From Pseudomonas fulva (GTDB lineage: Bacteria > Pseudomonadota > Gammaproteobacteria > Pseudomonadales > Pseudomonadaceae), in contig NZ_CP082928.1 of assembly GCF_023517795.1 (NCBI RefSeq), forward strand, positions 4,464,001 through 4,528,000: 64,000 nucleotides of DNA, read 5' to 3'. Within the stretch, counting starts at the first letter, position 1, and each line of letters starts with the position of its first letter. Under the pieces are notes generated by a model that was not told the DNA's origin, did not search any database, and worked only from the letters and a program-made list of their open reading frames with translations. Both the position numbers and the translations under genes were made by a program. Below, piece after piece: positions 27,285 to 37,543 of this stretch.

Positions 27285-28259
27285 TCAGCCCCGTACGTCG
27301 TCGATGTTGTCGACGAACCAGCGGTAGGCATCACGCAGACCGGTTTCCAGATCGATGCTCGCCGTCCAGCCGAGCTTGGCCAGGCGCGACACGTCCATCA
27401 GCTTGCGCGGCGTGCCGTCGGGCTTGCTGGCGTCGAAGGTCAGGCGACCCTGGAACTCGGTGACCCGCGCGATGGTTTCGGCCAGCTCGCGAATGGTGCA
27501 ATCCTGGCCGGTGCCGACGTTGATGTGCGAAAGCATCGGCTGGGTGTGCGCCTGGTACGTGGCTTCATCCAGATTCATCACGTGGACGCTGGCCGCGGCC
27601 ATGTCGTCGACGTGCAGGAACTCGCGCATCGGCGTGCCGCTGCCCCAGATCACCACTTCATCGTCGCCGCGCAGGGTCGCTTCGTGGAAGCGACGCAGCA
27701 GGGCGGGGATGACGTGGCTGTTTTCCGGGTGGTAGTTGTCGTGGGGGCCGTACAGGTTGGTCGGCATCACGCTGCGGTAGTCGCGACCATGCTGGCGGTT
27801 GTAGCTCTCGCACAGCTTGATCCCGGCGATCTTGGCGATCGCGTAGGGCTCGTTGGTCGGCTCCAGCACGCCGGTCAGCAGCGCTTCCTCACGCATCGGC
27901 TGCTCGGCATGCTTGGGGTAGATGCACGAGCTGCCCAGCGACAGCAGCTTCTGCACGCCGGCCTCGTGGGCGGCGTTGATGACGTTGGCCTCGATCATCA
28001 GGTTCTGGTAGATGAAGTCGGCCGGGTACTGGTTGTTGGCGTGAATGCCGCCGACCTTCGCTGCGGCCAGGTAGACCTGGTCGATGCGTTGCTCGGCGAA
28101 GAAGCGTTTCACGCTGGCCGCATCGACCAGGTCCACGCTTTCGCGCGGCGCCGTGACGATGCTCTGGTAGCCCAGGCTCTGCAGGTGGCGCACGATCGCC
28201 GAACCGACCATCCCGCGATGGCCGGCGACGAAGACGCGCTGGTTGACAAGCGCGCTCAT
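27285..28259 (-). CDS. fcl: GDP-L-fucose synthase
   Basis: 324 residues from ATG 28259 ([16 protein letters not shown]). Converts GDP-4-keto-6-deoxymannose to GDP-L-fucose by epimerisation and NADPH reduction. Extended [12 protein letters not shown] nucleotide loop near 15-23, Ser in GSSCIYPK and the Tyr-x-x-x-Lys pair in [10 protein letters not shown]. It starts 2 nt after the gmd stop. With ManC and Gmd it completes GDP-fucose synthesis. Confidence 0.96.
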   Translation of the reverse strand: MSALVNQRVFVAGHRGMVGSAIVRHLQSLGYQSIVTAPRESVDLVDAASVKRFFAEQRIDQVYLAAAKVGGIHANNQYPADFIYQNLMIEANVINAAHEAGVQKLLSLGSSCIYPKHAEQPMREEALLTGVLEPTNEPYAIAKIAGIKLCESYNRQHGRDYRSVMPTNLYGPHDNYHPENSHVIPALLRRFHEATLRGDDEVVIWGSGTPMREFLHVDDMAAASVHVMNLDEATYQAHTQPMLSHINVGTGQDCTIRELAETIARVTEFQGRLTFDASKPDGTPRKLMDVSRLAKLGWTASIDLETGLRDAYRWFVDNIDDVRG

Positions 28260-28261
28260 GC

Positions 28262-29386
28262 TCAGTTCTCCACGGAGACTGGCAGTTCGTGGCCGTGCTC
28301 CTTGAGCAGGGCGTGGCGCTGGGCGACCTTGAGGTCTTCGCTGACCATCTCGGCGCACATTTCCTGCACGGTGATCTCCGGGGTCCAGCCCAGTTTGGTC
28401 TTGGCCTTGGTGGGGTCGCCCAGCAGGGTTTCCACTTCGGCAGGGCGGAAGTAGCGCGGGTCGACACGCACGATCACGTCACCGACCTTCAGGGCCGGCG
28501 CCTTGTCGCCATCGATGCGCTCGACGATGCCTTGCTCGTCCACGCCGCTGCCTTCGAAGCGCAGGTGCACGCCCAGCTCGGCCGCCGACCAGGTGATGAA
28601 TTCACGTACCGAGTACTGCACGCCGGTGGCGATCACGAAGTCGTCCGGTTGCTCCTGCTGCAGCATCATCCACTGCATGCGCACGTAGTCCTTGGCATGG
28701 CCCCAGTCACGCAGCGCGTCCATGTTGCCCATGTACAGGCAAGGCTCCAGACCCTGGGCGATGTTGGCCAGGCCGCGGGTGATCTTGCGGGTCACGAAGG
28801 TCTCGCCACGGCGCGGCGACTCGTGGTTGAAGAGGATGCCGTTGCACGCGTACATGCCATAGGCTTCGCGGTAGTTGACGGTGATCCAGTAGGCGTACAG
28901 CTTGGCGACCGCATAGGGCGAGCGCGGGTAGAAGGGGGTGGTTTCCTTCTGCGGGATTTCCTGCACCAGGCCGTACAGCTCGGAGGTGGAGGCCTGGTAG
29001 AAACGGGTTTTCTTTTCCAGCCCCAGCAGGCGGATGGCCTCGAGGATACGCAGGGTGCCCATGGCATCGACGTCGGCGGTGTATTCCGGGGCTTCGAAGC
29101 TCACTGCAACGTGGGATTGCGCGCCGAGGTTGTAGACCTCGTCAGGCTGCACTTCCTGAATGATGCGGGTCAGGTTGGACGAGTCGTTGAGGTCGCCGTA
29201 ATGCAGGATGAAGTTCTGGTTGTCGACATGCGGATCCTGGTAGATGTGGTCCACACGCTGGGTGTTGAAGGACGACGCGCGGCGTTTGATGCCATGCACC
29301 TGGTAACCCTTTTCCAGCAGGAACTCGGCGAGGTAGGAACCGTCCTGACCTGTGATACCGGTGATGAGTGCTTTTTTCTGTGCCAT
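28262..29386 (-). CDS. gmd: GDP-mannose 4,6-dehydratase
   Basis: 374 residues. Makes GDP-4-keto-6-deoxy-D-mannose with tightly bound NADP. Motifs: [16 protein letters not shown] at the N-terminus, the catalytic TSELYG and the [11 protein letters not shown]yr-Lys pair, and [16 protein letters not shown]. The start ATG 29386 is preceded by AGGT and is preferred over an in-frame TTG 6 nt earlier. First gene of the GDP-fucose block. Confidence 0.97.
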   Translation of the reverse strand: MAQKKALITGITGQDGSYLAEFLLEKGYQVHGIKRRASSFNTQRVDHIYQDPHVDNQNFILHYGDLNDSSNLTRIIQEVQPDEVYNLGAQSHVAVSFEAPEYTADVDAMGTLRILEAIRLLGLEKKTRFYQASTSELYGLVQEIPQKETTPFYPRSPYAVAKLYAYWITVNYREAYGMYACNGILFNHESPRRGETFVTRKITRGLANIAQGLEPCLYMGNMDALRDWGHAKDYVRMQWMMLQQEQPDDFVIATGVQYSVREFITWSAAELGVHLRFEGSGVDEQGIVERIDGDKAPALKVGDVIVRVDPRYFRPAEVETLLGDPTKAKTKLGWTPEITVQEMCAEMVSEDLKVAQRHALLKEHGHELPVSVEN

Positions 29387-29453
29387 TGCCAATTACCTGC
29401 GATGTCCAATTGATTAGAGAGCTGTAGCCAAATCGCTGCGCGCGGTCGGTGGA

Positions 29454-30602
29454 TCAGGCGCGCTTGAGCAGCATTTGCAGACGTTCCATGACGCCGAGAA
29501 AAATGATCCGTACCGACGGAAACTTGTAGAAGAAACGGTAGATGTCGTACTCCGCTTTCTGCCGCACTTTGCTGTCGCTGGTGAGGTCGGCGGAGTCGAT
29601 CAGGGCCAGGCCCTCACCTTCGATGTTGTGCAGGATGCTCAGTTCCATGGGCTTCATGGAAAGGGCGAAATTGTGCAGCCCGCGGGCGTGGGTACGGGTC
29701 AATTGCAGGCCTTTGCAGGTCTTGCTGCCGTACAGATTCACCGTGAAGTCGTAGTCGGCGAGCAGCGGGTTGCGGCGCTTGATGCACGACGGCAGCAGTT
29801 CGCAGTAGGCGTCGTAGACCGACAGACTGTCCTCGCGGCGAGGGAAGTTGTAGTCCATCGCTTTCTGCTGGATCGGCACCTGGAAGCGCGACGAGGCGAT
29901 GTTGAAGTGTTGGCCCGGGTCGCCGAAGTTGGTGGTCAGCGAGCGGAACGGGTACACGAAGTACAGGTCCCGGGAAATGATGTAGGCGGTGTACAGCTTG
30001 AGCCACGAGGACTCCGGCCAGCCGCGGATGTCCGCCGGGATGCCGTCGATGTGGCTGATGTCGGTGCCGTTGCTTTCCAGCCACTGACGAAAACCCTGCC
30101 AGTGCCGACGCGACCAGGCCTGGCCCCAGGAGGCGGCCATCTGGATGAAGTGCACGTGGGCGTCGCCATCGTCGACCGGCATGAAGGGCAGGTCGACGGT
30201 CTGGCTGAACTGCACGCTGTACAGGCTGATACCGGCCACGCCGGCGTCATCGGCATAGGCCTGCAGGGCCTTGTGGGTGTAGGCGTAGAAGAATGGTGAA
30301 ACGAACAGATCGTCCTCGAGGATGATCACGTCGCCGTACTGCTCGGTCAGGTCGCCACAGCTCAGCACGTGCTGGCGCAGGCCGAGGCGCTGCGGGTGGG
30401 CGATGATGCGTTTTTCCCCGTGGGGCCAGTCGAACGCTTCGGCGACCTGGCGCGGCTCCGGGTTGCCGGAGTTGTCGAGGCTGATCACCAGGCGCACGTT
30501 GCCTTCGGGGTACTGCGCCTGGATCAGGGAGCCCAGCAGACGGCTGAGGCTCTTGGGGCGGTTGTAGCCGATGACGACGATAGTGGGCAATTGTTCGGTC
30601 AT
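29454..30602 (-). CDS. glycosyltransferase (GT2-like)
   Basis: 382 residues. GT-A fold: PTIVVIGYNRPKSLSRLL at the start and the DxD-type motif ILEDDLFVSP near 94-103. It resembles family 2/GNT-I-like sugar transferases and has no membrane helix apart from a hydrophobic C-terminal patch. It lies between ugd and gmd, so it may use UDP-glucuronate or GDP-fucose; this is inference. The ribosome site is weak. Confidence 0.85.
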   Translation of the reverse strand: MTEQLPTIVVIGYNRPKSLSRLLGSLIQAQYPEGNVRLVISLDNSGNPEPRQVAEAFDWPHGEKRIIAHPQRLGLRQHVLSCGDLTEQYGDVIILEDDLFVSPFFYAYTHKALQAYADDAGVAGISLYSVQFSQTVDLPFMPVDDGDAHVHFIQMAASWGQAWSRRHWQGFRQWLESNGTDISHIDGIPADIRGWPESSWLKLYTAYIISRDLYFVYPFRSLTTNFGDPGQHFNIASSRFQVPIQQKAMDYNFPRREDSLSVYDAYCELLPSCIKRRNPLLADYDFTVNLYGSKTCKGLQLTRTHARGLHNFALSMKPMELSILHNIEGEGLALIDSADLTSDSKVRQKAEYDIYRFFYKFPSVRIIFLGVMERLQMLLKRA

Positions 30603-30841
30603 AGGATCGAAGCCGGTCTCTGTGGAAAAAGGGTTGAGCCGATCACGGCAGGCACCCCACGCCGGGCACCGCTTCGCACGCCTGAGCAGGTGCTAGGCGG
30701 GTGGCGGTGGCAGGCGAGGTGTGCAGCGTGCTGGCCCGGCGCAAAAGGTTCTGCGCCGCGCTGCTGCCGGCACGCCTGGTGGGCGTGCAGGGCAGGGTGG
30801 GCCGAGAGGGTGAGAGTGATGACGTCCATGTCAGCGGCGGC

Positions 30842-32188
30842 TCAGCCGTTCACTTGTTTACGGCCAATGCCGTAGTAGTCGAAGCCTTCGCGGTTCACCT
30901 GGCCGAGGTCGTACTGGTTGCGGCCGTCGATGATCACCGGCTGCTTGAGCAGCTTCTTCAGCGCCTTGAAGTCAGGACGACGGAACGGCTTCCACTCGGT
31001 CACCAGCACCAGGGCGTCGGCATCGATGGCGGCCTCGTACTGGCCGTCGACGATCTGCAGGCGACCTTCGCTGAACCAGTGCTCCGGGAACTCGCGCGCG
31101 GCGGTTTCACGGGCGATCGGGTCGAAGGCTTTGACCTTGGCACCGGCGTTGATCAGGCTGTTGATCAGCACCACGCTGGGTGCTTCGCGCATGTCGTCGG
31201 TACCGGGCTTGAACGCCAGGCCCCAGACCGCGAAGGTGCGGCCCTTGAGGTCGCCGTCGAAGTGGGCGGCCAGCTTGTTGAACAGCGACTGCTTCTGCTG
31301 GTCGTTGCGCGCCTCGACGGCCTGCAGCAGCTTGGGCTCGAAGTCGTTCTGGTGGGCGATGCTGATCAGCGCCTTGACGTCCTTCGGGAAGCACGAGCCG
31401 CCATAACCGCAGCCGGCGTAGATGAAGTGGTAGCCGATGCGCTGGTCGGAGCCGATACCCAGGCGCACGTTCTCGATGTCCACGTCGAGGCGGTCGCAGA
31501 GGCTGGCGATCTCGTTCATGAAGGAGATCTTGGTGGCCAGCATGGCGTTGGCCGCGTACTTGGTCATTTCCGCATCGCGCACGCCCATGAACTTGATGCG
31601 CGGGTTGTTGCGGATGAAGGGGGCGTACAGCTCGCTCATCACCTGGCGGGCGCGCTCGCTGTCGGTGCCGACGATGATGCGGTCCGGGTGCATGAAGTCG
31701 TCGACCGCAGCGCCTTCCTTGAGGAATTCCGGGTTGGAGACCACATCGAAACTGATGGTCTTGCCGCGCAGCTCGAGCTGCTCGAGGATCTCGGCGCGTA
31801 CCAGGTCGGCGGTGCCTACCGGCACGGTGGACTTGTTGATCACGGTGGTGTGGCGGGTCATCAGGCTGCCGATCTGGCGCGCCACTTCCAGCACGTAGCG
31901 CAGGTCGGCCGAGCCGTCTTCGCCGGGCGGCGTGCCGACGGCGATGAAGATGATGTCCGATTGCTCCATCGCTTCCGGCAGCGCGGTGGTGAACAGCAGG
32001 CGACCGGCCTCGAAGTTCTCTTCCACCACGGTCTCCAGACCCGGCTCGTAAATCGGCAGGATGCCTTTCTTGAGGTTCTCGATCTTTTTCGGATCGACAT
32101 CCACGCAGACAACCGTGTTGCCCATCTCGGCGATGCAGGCGCCGGTGACGAGGCCGACGTAGCCGGTTCCAACGACAGTGATATTCAT
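30842..32188 (-). CDS. ugd: UDP-glucose 6-dehydrogenase
   Basis: 448 residues. Oxidises UDP-glucose to UDP-glucuronate with two NAD. N-terminal Rossmann motif GTGYVGLVTG, conserved NPEFLKEG near 152-159, and catalytic Cys266 in GYGGSCFPKD. The related GDP-mannose dehydrogenase shares the fold, but the length and the NPEFLKEGAAVDDF segment favour the UDP-glucose enzyme. It supplies an acidic sugar for the polymer. A 239-nt spacer follows it. Confidence 0.93.
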   Translation of the reverse strand: MNITVVGTGYVGLVTGACIAEMGNTVVCVDVDPKKIENLKKGILPIYEPGLETVVEENFEAGRLLFTTALPEAMEQSDIIFIAVGTPPGEDGSADLRYVLEVARQIGSLMTRHTTVINKSTVPVGTADLVRAEILEQLELRGKTISFDVVSNPEFLKEGAAVDDFMHPDRIIVGTDSERARQVMSELYAPFIRNNPRIKFMGVRDAEMTKYAANAMLATKISFMNEIASLCDRLDVDIENVRLGIGSDQRIGYHFIYAGCGYGGSCFPKDVKALISIAHQNDFEPKLLQAVEARNDQQKQSLFNKLAAHFDGDLKGRTFAVWGLAFKPGTDDMREAPSVVLINSLINAGAKVKAFDPIARETAAREFPEHWFSEGRLQIVDGQYEAAIDADALVLVTEWKPFRRPDFKALKKLLKQPVIIDGRNQYDLGQVNREGFDYYGIGRKQVNG

Positions 32189-32242
32189 GGATAAACTTTC
32201 CTTGAGTGAGCGTTAATCGTTACGTGCGCCAAAGGGGCGCGT

Positions 32243-33634
32243 TCAATAAATGTCGCGCGAGAACAGGGTGAAGGGCGTCTTCACCAGGATCTTGATGTCC
32301 AGCCAGAGGGACCAGTTGTTGATGTAGGCCAGGTCCTTCTCCACGCGCTGCTGCATTTTTTCCAGGGTTTCGGTTTCACCACGGTGACCGGTCACCTGGG
32401 CCAGGCCGGTGATGCCGGGCTTGAGGCGGTGGCGGGCCATGTAGGCGAGGATCTTGTCGCTGTAGTAGTTGTTGTGGGCCACGGCGTGCGGGCGCGGACC
32501 CACCAGGGACATCTCGCCGCGCAGCACATTGATCAGCTGCGGCAGTTCGTCGATCGAGGTGCGGCGCAGGAAGCGGCCGACCGGGGTGATGCGCGGGTCT
32601 TCACGGGTCGCCTGCTTGACGACCTTGTCGTCGTGCATGCGCATGGAGCGGAATTTCCACACCAGGATCACCCCGCCGTTCCAGCCATGACGCGGCTGCA
32701 GGAAGAACACCGGGCCGGGCGAGGAAAGCTTCACGGCAATGGCCGCGACGAGGAACACCGGGCTCAGGGCCACCAACGCCAGGAAGGCCAGGGTGCGGTC
32801 CATCAGCTCCTTGCTGAATACCGCGGCCGGGTGCGAGCTGATCGGGCTTTCGTTGAGGTAGATGGCCGGCAACTGCTCGATCTGCGAGATCGACTGATTG
32901 AGCAGCGGCATGCTGCCGAAGTCCGGCACCCAGACCACGTCGACGCTCATGTCCAGCAGGTCGATGTAGAGCTTCTCGATGTGCGAGATCTCGTCCAGGG
33001 TCAGGGCGATGTACACGCGGCGCACGCCATGCTGCTCGGTGACGTCACGCAATTCCTGCAGCTTGCCGAGGATCGGGAAACGCCCGTCCTGGGTCTGGGC
33101 GTCGTCGCTGGAGGCGATCAGGCCGACCAGGGGTACGCGGTTGTTGGCGGTCAGGCGCTCGGCCAGCTCGTGGGCCTTCTCGCCCGAGCCGATGATCAGC
33201 GAGACGCGCTCGTTGCGCAGCTTCTCCGAGTGCAGGCGGGCGAAGTAGCGCAGCGGGATGAAGGCGATGGCCTGGGCCAGGAAGCCCAGCAGCGCCCACT
33301 CGCGCATGATCTCGAAGGAGAAGCGATCCAGGCTCTGGCTGAAGTAGGCGATGAACAACAGGCCCGCCAGTAGCGTCAACCAGCCGGCCAGCAGGTGAGC
33401 CAGGCCGGTCAGGTAGCCGAAGCGCTTGTGGTAGACGCGCAGCATGCCGTAGGCCGGTACCGAGCCCAGCACCGTGAGGACGATCAGCAGGCGGTACTCG
33501 GTGGGCACGTCGCCGTAGCGTTGAACCACCAGGTAGCAGAGCAGCATGCTGACCAGAGTAATGGCGCAGGTCCATTGACCCCAGAACGTGAGTCCCCTGC
33601 GGTTCTCGGCAGGATTGATCCGTTTGGAAATCAT
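32243..33634 (-). CDS. wcaJ: undecaprenyl-phosphate glucose phosphotransferase (initiating enzyme)
   Basis: 463 residues from ATG 33634, which overlaps the stop of a 55-codon ORF. Four to five N-terminal membrane helices, a soluble nucleotide-binding-like domain ([15 protein letters not shown] near 148), one more membrane segment near 275-300, and the catalytic domain with [21 protein letters not shown] and GPRPHA. It transfers hexose-1-phosphate, usually glucose, to undecaprenyl phosphate and so starts each repeat unit. The frame upstream of the ATG lacks a start signal. Confidence 0.94.
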   Translation of the reverse strand: MISKRINPAENRRGLTFWGQWTCAITLVSMLLCYLVVQRYGDVPTEYRLLIVLTVLGSVPAYGMLRVYHKRFGYLTGLAHLLAGWLTLLAGLLFIAYFSQSLDRFSFEIMREWALLGFLAQAIAFIPLRYFARLHSEKLRNERVSLIIGSGEKAHELAERLTANNRVPLVGLIASSDDAQTQDGRFPILGKLQELRDVTEQHGVRRVYIALTLDEISHIEKLYIDLLDMSVDVVWVPDFGSMPLLNQSISQIEQLPAIYLNESPISSHPAAVFSKELMDRTLAFLALVALSPVFLVAAIAVKLSSPGPVFFLQPRHGWNGGVILVWKFRSMRMHDDKVVKQATREDPRITPVGRFLRRTSIDELPQLINVLRGEMSLVGPRPHAVAHNNYYSDKILAYMARHRLKPGITGLAQVTGHRGETETLEKMQQRVEKDLAYINNWSLWLDIKILVKTPFTLFSRDIY

Positions 33635-33798
33635 TTGCGGCGATCCTCGTGCAAATCTTCGATGAAGTAAGTGGCCTCCGGAGAACGCACGAGAGGCGAC
33701 ATGTCCTTGGTTGATGCGGTGGCGGGCGTGCCCAGGGTCGTGCAGCGCATCAGCGCCTGCTGAAAGGGTTGCGCCCTGAAACTGAACTCTCGACGCAT
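33631..33798 (-). CDS. 55-residue small ORF translationally coupled to wcaJ
   Basis: ATG 33798 follows a strong GGAGG site with 9-nt spacing, and the TGA overlaps the wcaJ ATG as ATGA. The product is soluble, starts MRREFSFRAQPFQQALMRC and ends [11 protein letters not shown], with no membrane segment. It lies 70 nt after the phosphatase gene. It could be a real small protein, for example a regulator of WcaJ, or a leader ORF that sets WcaJ levels. Family not recognised. Confidence 0.65.
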   Translation of the reverse strand: MRREFSFRAQPFQQALMRCTTLGTPATASTKDMSPLVRSPEATYFIEDLHEDRRK

Positions 33799-33868
33799 GG
33801 TTTTCCAACCTCCAACAAATACGAATCCTGCGGCCTGAACCGACAGGCACGCGTTATCAGGCAGTCAA

Positions 33869-34594
33869 CTAAGCGAAATGCTGGTGTGCGATGCGCCAGG
33901 GCGTGTCGATGACCAGACGTTCGGCCTCTCTCTCGCCCAGGATCCGGGCGGCTTGCAGGAGACCTTCTTGTAATAGGGGAGGGCGGTGATCCAGGTTGTG
34001 GGCATCAGTCGCCATAATGCTGACCACGCGATTGCTCAGCAGTTCGTGAGCCAGGTGCATTGCCCGTTCGCCAAAACGACCAGCGGCAGAGGCGGCCGTT
34101 ACCTGCAGCAGGCAGCCCTGCTCGATGAACGGCTTGAGCTTGCTCGGGTTGTTCATCAGCGCCTTGTTGCGCTCCGGGTGGGCGATGATCGGCACCACGC
34201 CCTTGTCCAGCAGCCATTGGGTCAGGCGCTCGGCACCAAAGGGCATTTCCCCGTGGGGAAACTCCAGCAGCAGCACCTTCTTGCCTTGCCACTGGCCGAG
34301 AAACGGAATGCTGCCGTCCAGCACGCGGGTCATCAGCTCGCCGGAGAAGCGCACCTCGGCGGCGGCGCCGACCTTCAGGTCGATGCCGGCCTCCTGCAGC
34401 GCGGCATTGAAGCGGCTGCAGGTCTCGGCGATGTTGCGGCTGTCGTTGTCGTAGCGGCCGATATGGATGTGCGGCGTGCAGACCACGTGGCTGATGCCGT
34501 TGGCCACCGCCAGGCGGGCCATGTCCAGCGCGGTCGGCAGGTCTGCCGGGCCGTCGTCGATGCCCGGCAGCAGGTGATTATGCAGATCGATCAT
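33869..34594 (-). CDS. PHP-type tyrosine-protein phosphatase (CpsB/YwqE-like)
   Basis: 241 residues. Metal-dependent PHP phosphatase: MIDLHNHLLPGIDDGP at the start (His5, His7), CTPHIHIGRYDN, IIAHPERN, and the late ATDAHN. It dephosphorylates the tyrosine tail of BY-kinases in polysaccharide systems. Colanic acid loci of E. coli use a low-molecular-weight Wzb instead, so this Gram-positive-like type is a notable swap. It lies 43 nt after the wzc-type gene. Confidence 0.93.
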   Translation of the reverse strand: MIDLHNHLLPGIDDGPADLPTALDMARLAVANGISHVVCTPHIHIGRYDNDSRNIAETCSRFNAALQEAGIDLKVGAAAEVRFSGELMTRVLDGSIPFLGQWQGKKVLLLEFPHGEMPFGAERLTQWLLDKGVVPIIAHPERNKALMNNPSKLKPFIEQGCLLQVTAASAAGRFGERAMHLAHELLSNRVVSIMATDAHNLDHRPPLLQEGLLQAARILGEREAERLVIDTPWRIAHQHFA

Positions 34595-34637
34595 CGGGCA
34601 CCTCCTGCTGTCATGCGCTGGTGGGTCATGGCGGTCG

Positions 34638-36869
34638 TCAGGCCTTGCGGTCGCTGTAGCCGTAGTGGTCGTAGTAGCCGCTGTAGTCGCCGGAGCGCGC
34701 AGCCTTTTCCACGTCCACCTGGTTGAGCACCACGCCCATCACCGAAGCACCGCTCTGCAGCAGGTGGCCGACGCCACGCTGGGCCAGCGGGATGGAGGTG
34801 CCATCGGCCTTGACCACGTAGATCACCGCGTCGGCGAAGGTGGACAGCAGCACGGCATCGCTCACGGCCTGGCTGGGCGGCGAATCGATGATGATGTGGT
34901 CGTAACGCTCCTTGATCATGTCGAGGAACTTGGCGAAGCGCGGCGAGGCCAGCAGCTCCAGCGGGTTCGGCGGTACCGCGCCGGCCGGCAGCATGTCCAG
35001 GTTGGTGCCCATGTTGTGGATGCACTCCTCGACCTTGGCGCTGCCGGTGATCAGGTTGGCCAGGCCGGGGGTGCCGACCGGGAAGTCGAAGCTCTTGGCC
35101 AGGGTCGGGCGGCGCAGGTCGGCGTCGATCAGCAGCACGCGTTGCAACTGGCTGAGGGCGAACGCCATGTTGGCCACCAGGGTGCTCTTGCCTTCGCCCG
35201 GCGACGAGGAGGTGACCACCAGGACCTTCTGCGAGCGGTTGGTATCGGCCAGCATCAGGCTGGTGCGAATGGTGCGGATCGACTCGCAGAAGCGCGGATC
35301 CTCGCCATGCTCGAACAGATGCGCGGCGGTGTACTTGGAGTTGTTGGCGATCAGCGGAACGATGCCCAGTACCGGCAGGTTCAGCTTGGTCTCCACGTCG
35401 TCGGCGCTCTTGAAGGTGTTGTTGAGGAAGTCGCGAACGATGGCCAGGGCCATGGCGAATACCAGGGCCAGACCGGCGGCCAGGACGATCAGCAGCTTCT
35501 GGTTCGGCGCGGCCGGCTGCAGCGGGGCAATGGCCTGGTCGATGATGCGTGCGTTGCTGGAGTTGACGTCCTGGGTCGCTGCGGTTTCGCGCAGGCGGGT
35601 CATGAAGGTCTCGTACAGCGAGCGGTTGCTTTCCACGTCGCGGGTCAGCTCACGCACCTTGAATTCCTTGCGCGAGATGTCCTGGATCTGCTCCTTGTTC
35701 TTGTCGAACGAGGCGTTCAGCGAGTTCTCGTTGGCCACGGCCAGCTGGTAGTTGCGCTCGATGCTGGCGACCACCTGCTCGACCTGGGCACGCAAGCTTG
35801 CCGAGGCGGCACTGAGGTCGGACTTGGCGGCGAGCATGGCCGGGTGACGATCACCGTAGCGACGCGACAGCTCCTCGACCTTGGCGCGGGCACGGGCTTC
35901 CTCGGACTTGAACTGCTGGATCAGCGGGTTGCCGAGCACGGCCGGCACGCTGGCCAGGCGGCGCCAGTCGCCACTGCCCATGGACTGCACCTGACGGTAC
36001 TGGCTCTCGGCCTCGGCGCGCTGGCGACGGGCGTCGATCATGCGGTCGCCGGTCAGCGACAGTTCGTTGTTGCTGATGGTGGCCACGCCGTTGACGTCCA
36101 CCAGGCCTTCGGCCTCGCGGTAGGCCTGCAGGCGGTTCTCGGCTTCCTGCAGCGAGCTGCGCAGCTCGGTCAGGCGGGTGTTCATCCAGGTGGTGGCCGA
36201 CAGCGACATTTCCATCTGCGCTTCGAGCTGGCTGTCGATGTAGTTGCTGGCCAGGGAGTTGGCGATGGCCGCGGCGGTCAGGCGGTCCGGCAGGTCGACG
36301 GAGATGTTGACCAGCTGGCTCTTGCCTTCGACCCAGATGTTGGTGCGGTCCATGAGGATCTTGGTGACGATGTCGAGCAGCTCGGCTTCGGTCATCGGCT
36401 TGGCCGGCTCGGGCTCGTCCACCAGGCCGGTGATCGACAGGGCGCTCTGCAGGCCACGGGCGATGCCGCCGAAATTGATCAGCGCCTGGGGCTGTTGACG
36501 GGGGTCGAAGTCCGGGTGCTCGGTAAGGTTGAGCTCGCGCACCACCTTCTCGGCCACCACGCGGCTCTTGATCAGGCCGAGCTGGGTCTGCAGGTATTCG
36601 TTGACCGCACCGGTGGTATCGGTGACCTGCTGGAAGGACACCAGCTGGGTGCCCTTGGTCTCGATCATCACCGTGGCGACGGCGCGGTAGATCGGCGTCA
36701 TGCGGGAGACGGCAACCGCGGTGATCAGGGTGACCACCACGACGAACAGGGCGATGGCCCACTTGCGCATCCATACGGCATTCCAGATGCGCCGCAGGTC
36801 GATGTAATCGCTATCTGCTTCCGAGGGCGAAGGCTGCCACTGTCGGATCGTTCGTGCAGGACTGTTCAT
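34638..36869 (-). CDS. wzc: Wzc-type polysaccharide co-polymerase / BY-kinase
   Basis: 743 residues. N-terminal Wzz domain with a membrane helix near 35-55, a long periplasmic coiled-coil region (about 200-420), a second membrane helix near 465, then the cytoplasmic kinase: Walker A SSPGEGKST ending 563, Walker A' LLIDADLR near 579-586 and IIIDSPP near 658. The tail has five tyrosines (729, 732, 733, 736, 738), the autophosphorylation cluster. It governs polymer length and export together with the short Wza-type protein. Starts 2 nt after that gene. Confidence 0.95.
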   Translation of the reverse strand: MNSPARTIRQWQPSPSEADSDYIDLRRIWNAVWMRKWAIALFVVVVTLITAVAVSRMTPIYRAVATVMIETKGTQLVSFQQVTDTTGAVNEYLQTQLGLIKSRVVAEKVVRELNLTEHPDFDPRQQPQALINFGGIARGLQSALSITGLVDEPEPAKPMTEAELLDIVTKILMDRTNIWVEGKSQLVNISVDLPDRLTAAAIANSLASNYIDSQLEAQMEMSLSATTWMNTRLTELRSSLQEAENRLQAYREAEGLVDVNGVATISNNELSLTGDRMIDARRQRAEAESQYRQVQSMGSGDWRRLASVPAVLGNPLIQQFKSEEARARAKVEELSRRYGDRHPAMLAAKSDLSAASASLRAQVEQVVASIERNYQLAVANENSLNASFDKNKEQIQDISRKEFKVRELTRDVESNRSLYETFMTRLRETAATQDVNSSNARIIDQAIAPLQPAAPNQKLLIVLAAGLALVFAMALAIVRDFLNNTFKSADDVETKLNLPVLGIVPLIANNSKYTAAHLFEHGEDPRFCESIRTIRTSLMLADTNRSQKVLVVTSSSPGEGKSTLVANMAFALSQLQRVLLIDADLRRPTLAKSFDFPVGTPGLANLITGSAKVEECIHNMGTNLDMLPAGAVPPNPLELLASPRFAKFLDMIKERYDHIIIDSPPSQAVSDAVLLSTFADAVIYVVKADGTSIPLAQRGVGHLLQSGASVMGVVLNQVDVEKAARSGDYSGYYDHYGYSDRKA

Positions 36870-36871
36870 AT

Positions 36872-37411
36872 TCAGAAGAACCCTTGATCGATGGTGATGG
36901 TGTCACCCGGCTTGACGAGGGTGTCGAGCGTGGCTTTTTCCGAGGCGCGGGATTCGCCCGTGCCGCGTGCGATGGTGATGCGTTTGGTCGAGGCGCGCTC
37001 GGTCAGGCCGCCAGCCAGCGCGATGGCACGGTCCAGGGTCAGGCCGGGCTGATAGGGGTAGCCACCGGGGGCTTTCACTTCGCCGCTGATGTAGAACTCG
37101 CGGTAGGTCGTGACGGCGACCGAGACGCGGGGGTCGACCAGGTAGCCGTCGGCCTTCAGGCGTTCGGTGAGGATGCGTTCGATGTCGGCTGCGGTCTTGT
37201 CGCTGGCCTCGATCTGTCCCAGGAACGGATAGGAGAAGGTGCCGGCATCGTTGAGGCGGATTTCCTCGAAGGACAGATCCGGCTCGCCGAAGACACTGAT
37301 CTTGATCACGTCGCCAGAGCTCAGTCGATACTGCGGGTTGGCCTGTGCGCCGGCTGCAAATGCGAGCATCAGCAGCAGCGAGAAGGCTTTGAACAGATGG
37401 TGGACTGACAT
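36872..37411 (-). CDS. wza: short Wza-type polysaccharide export protein (OPX)
   Basis: 179 residues from ATG 37411, placed 7 nt after AGGAG; the ATG two codons earlier is only 1 nt from the site. A Sec signal ends near GAQA-NP. The Poly_export domain (YRLSSGDVIKISVFGEP) and one SLBB-like domain (SGEVKAPGGYPYQPGLTLDRAI) follow. It lacks a lipobox cysteine and the C-terminal outer-membrane helix of the 379-residue E. coli Wza, so it cannot form the outer-membrane pore alone. The barrel gene just upstream is the likely partner. Confidence 0.9.
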   Translation of the reverse strand: MSVHHLFKAFSLLLMLAFAAGAQANPQYRLSSGDVIKISVFGEPDLSFEEIRLNDAGTFSYPFLGQIEASDKTAADIERILTERLKADGYLVDPRVSVAVTTYREFYISGEVKAPGGYPYQPGLTLDRAIALAGGLTERASTKRITIARGTGESRASEKATLDTLVKPGDTITIDQGFF

Positions 37412-37543
37412 CCGCATACTCCTTGTAGTTGCTTGATCATCAGGCGCAGGAAAAAGGGCGCCCGCCGCTCGCCTGCAAGGGCAAACGGGAAAGGGTTGAT
37501 AAGGGTGGTGACGCCAGCGTCACCCTGTTGAGAAGCCCGGGTG

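Noticed and set aside
30599..30829. 76-codon minus-strand ORF between ugd and the glycosyltransferase gene, ending in an ATGA overlap
   Set aside because: No ribosome site, and the His/Cys/Arg/Ala-rich product looks random; the overlap alone is not enough, although the weak start of the next gene keeps it possible.
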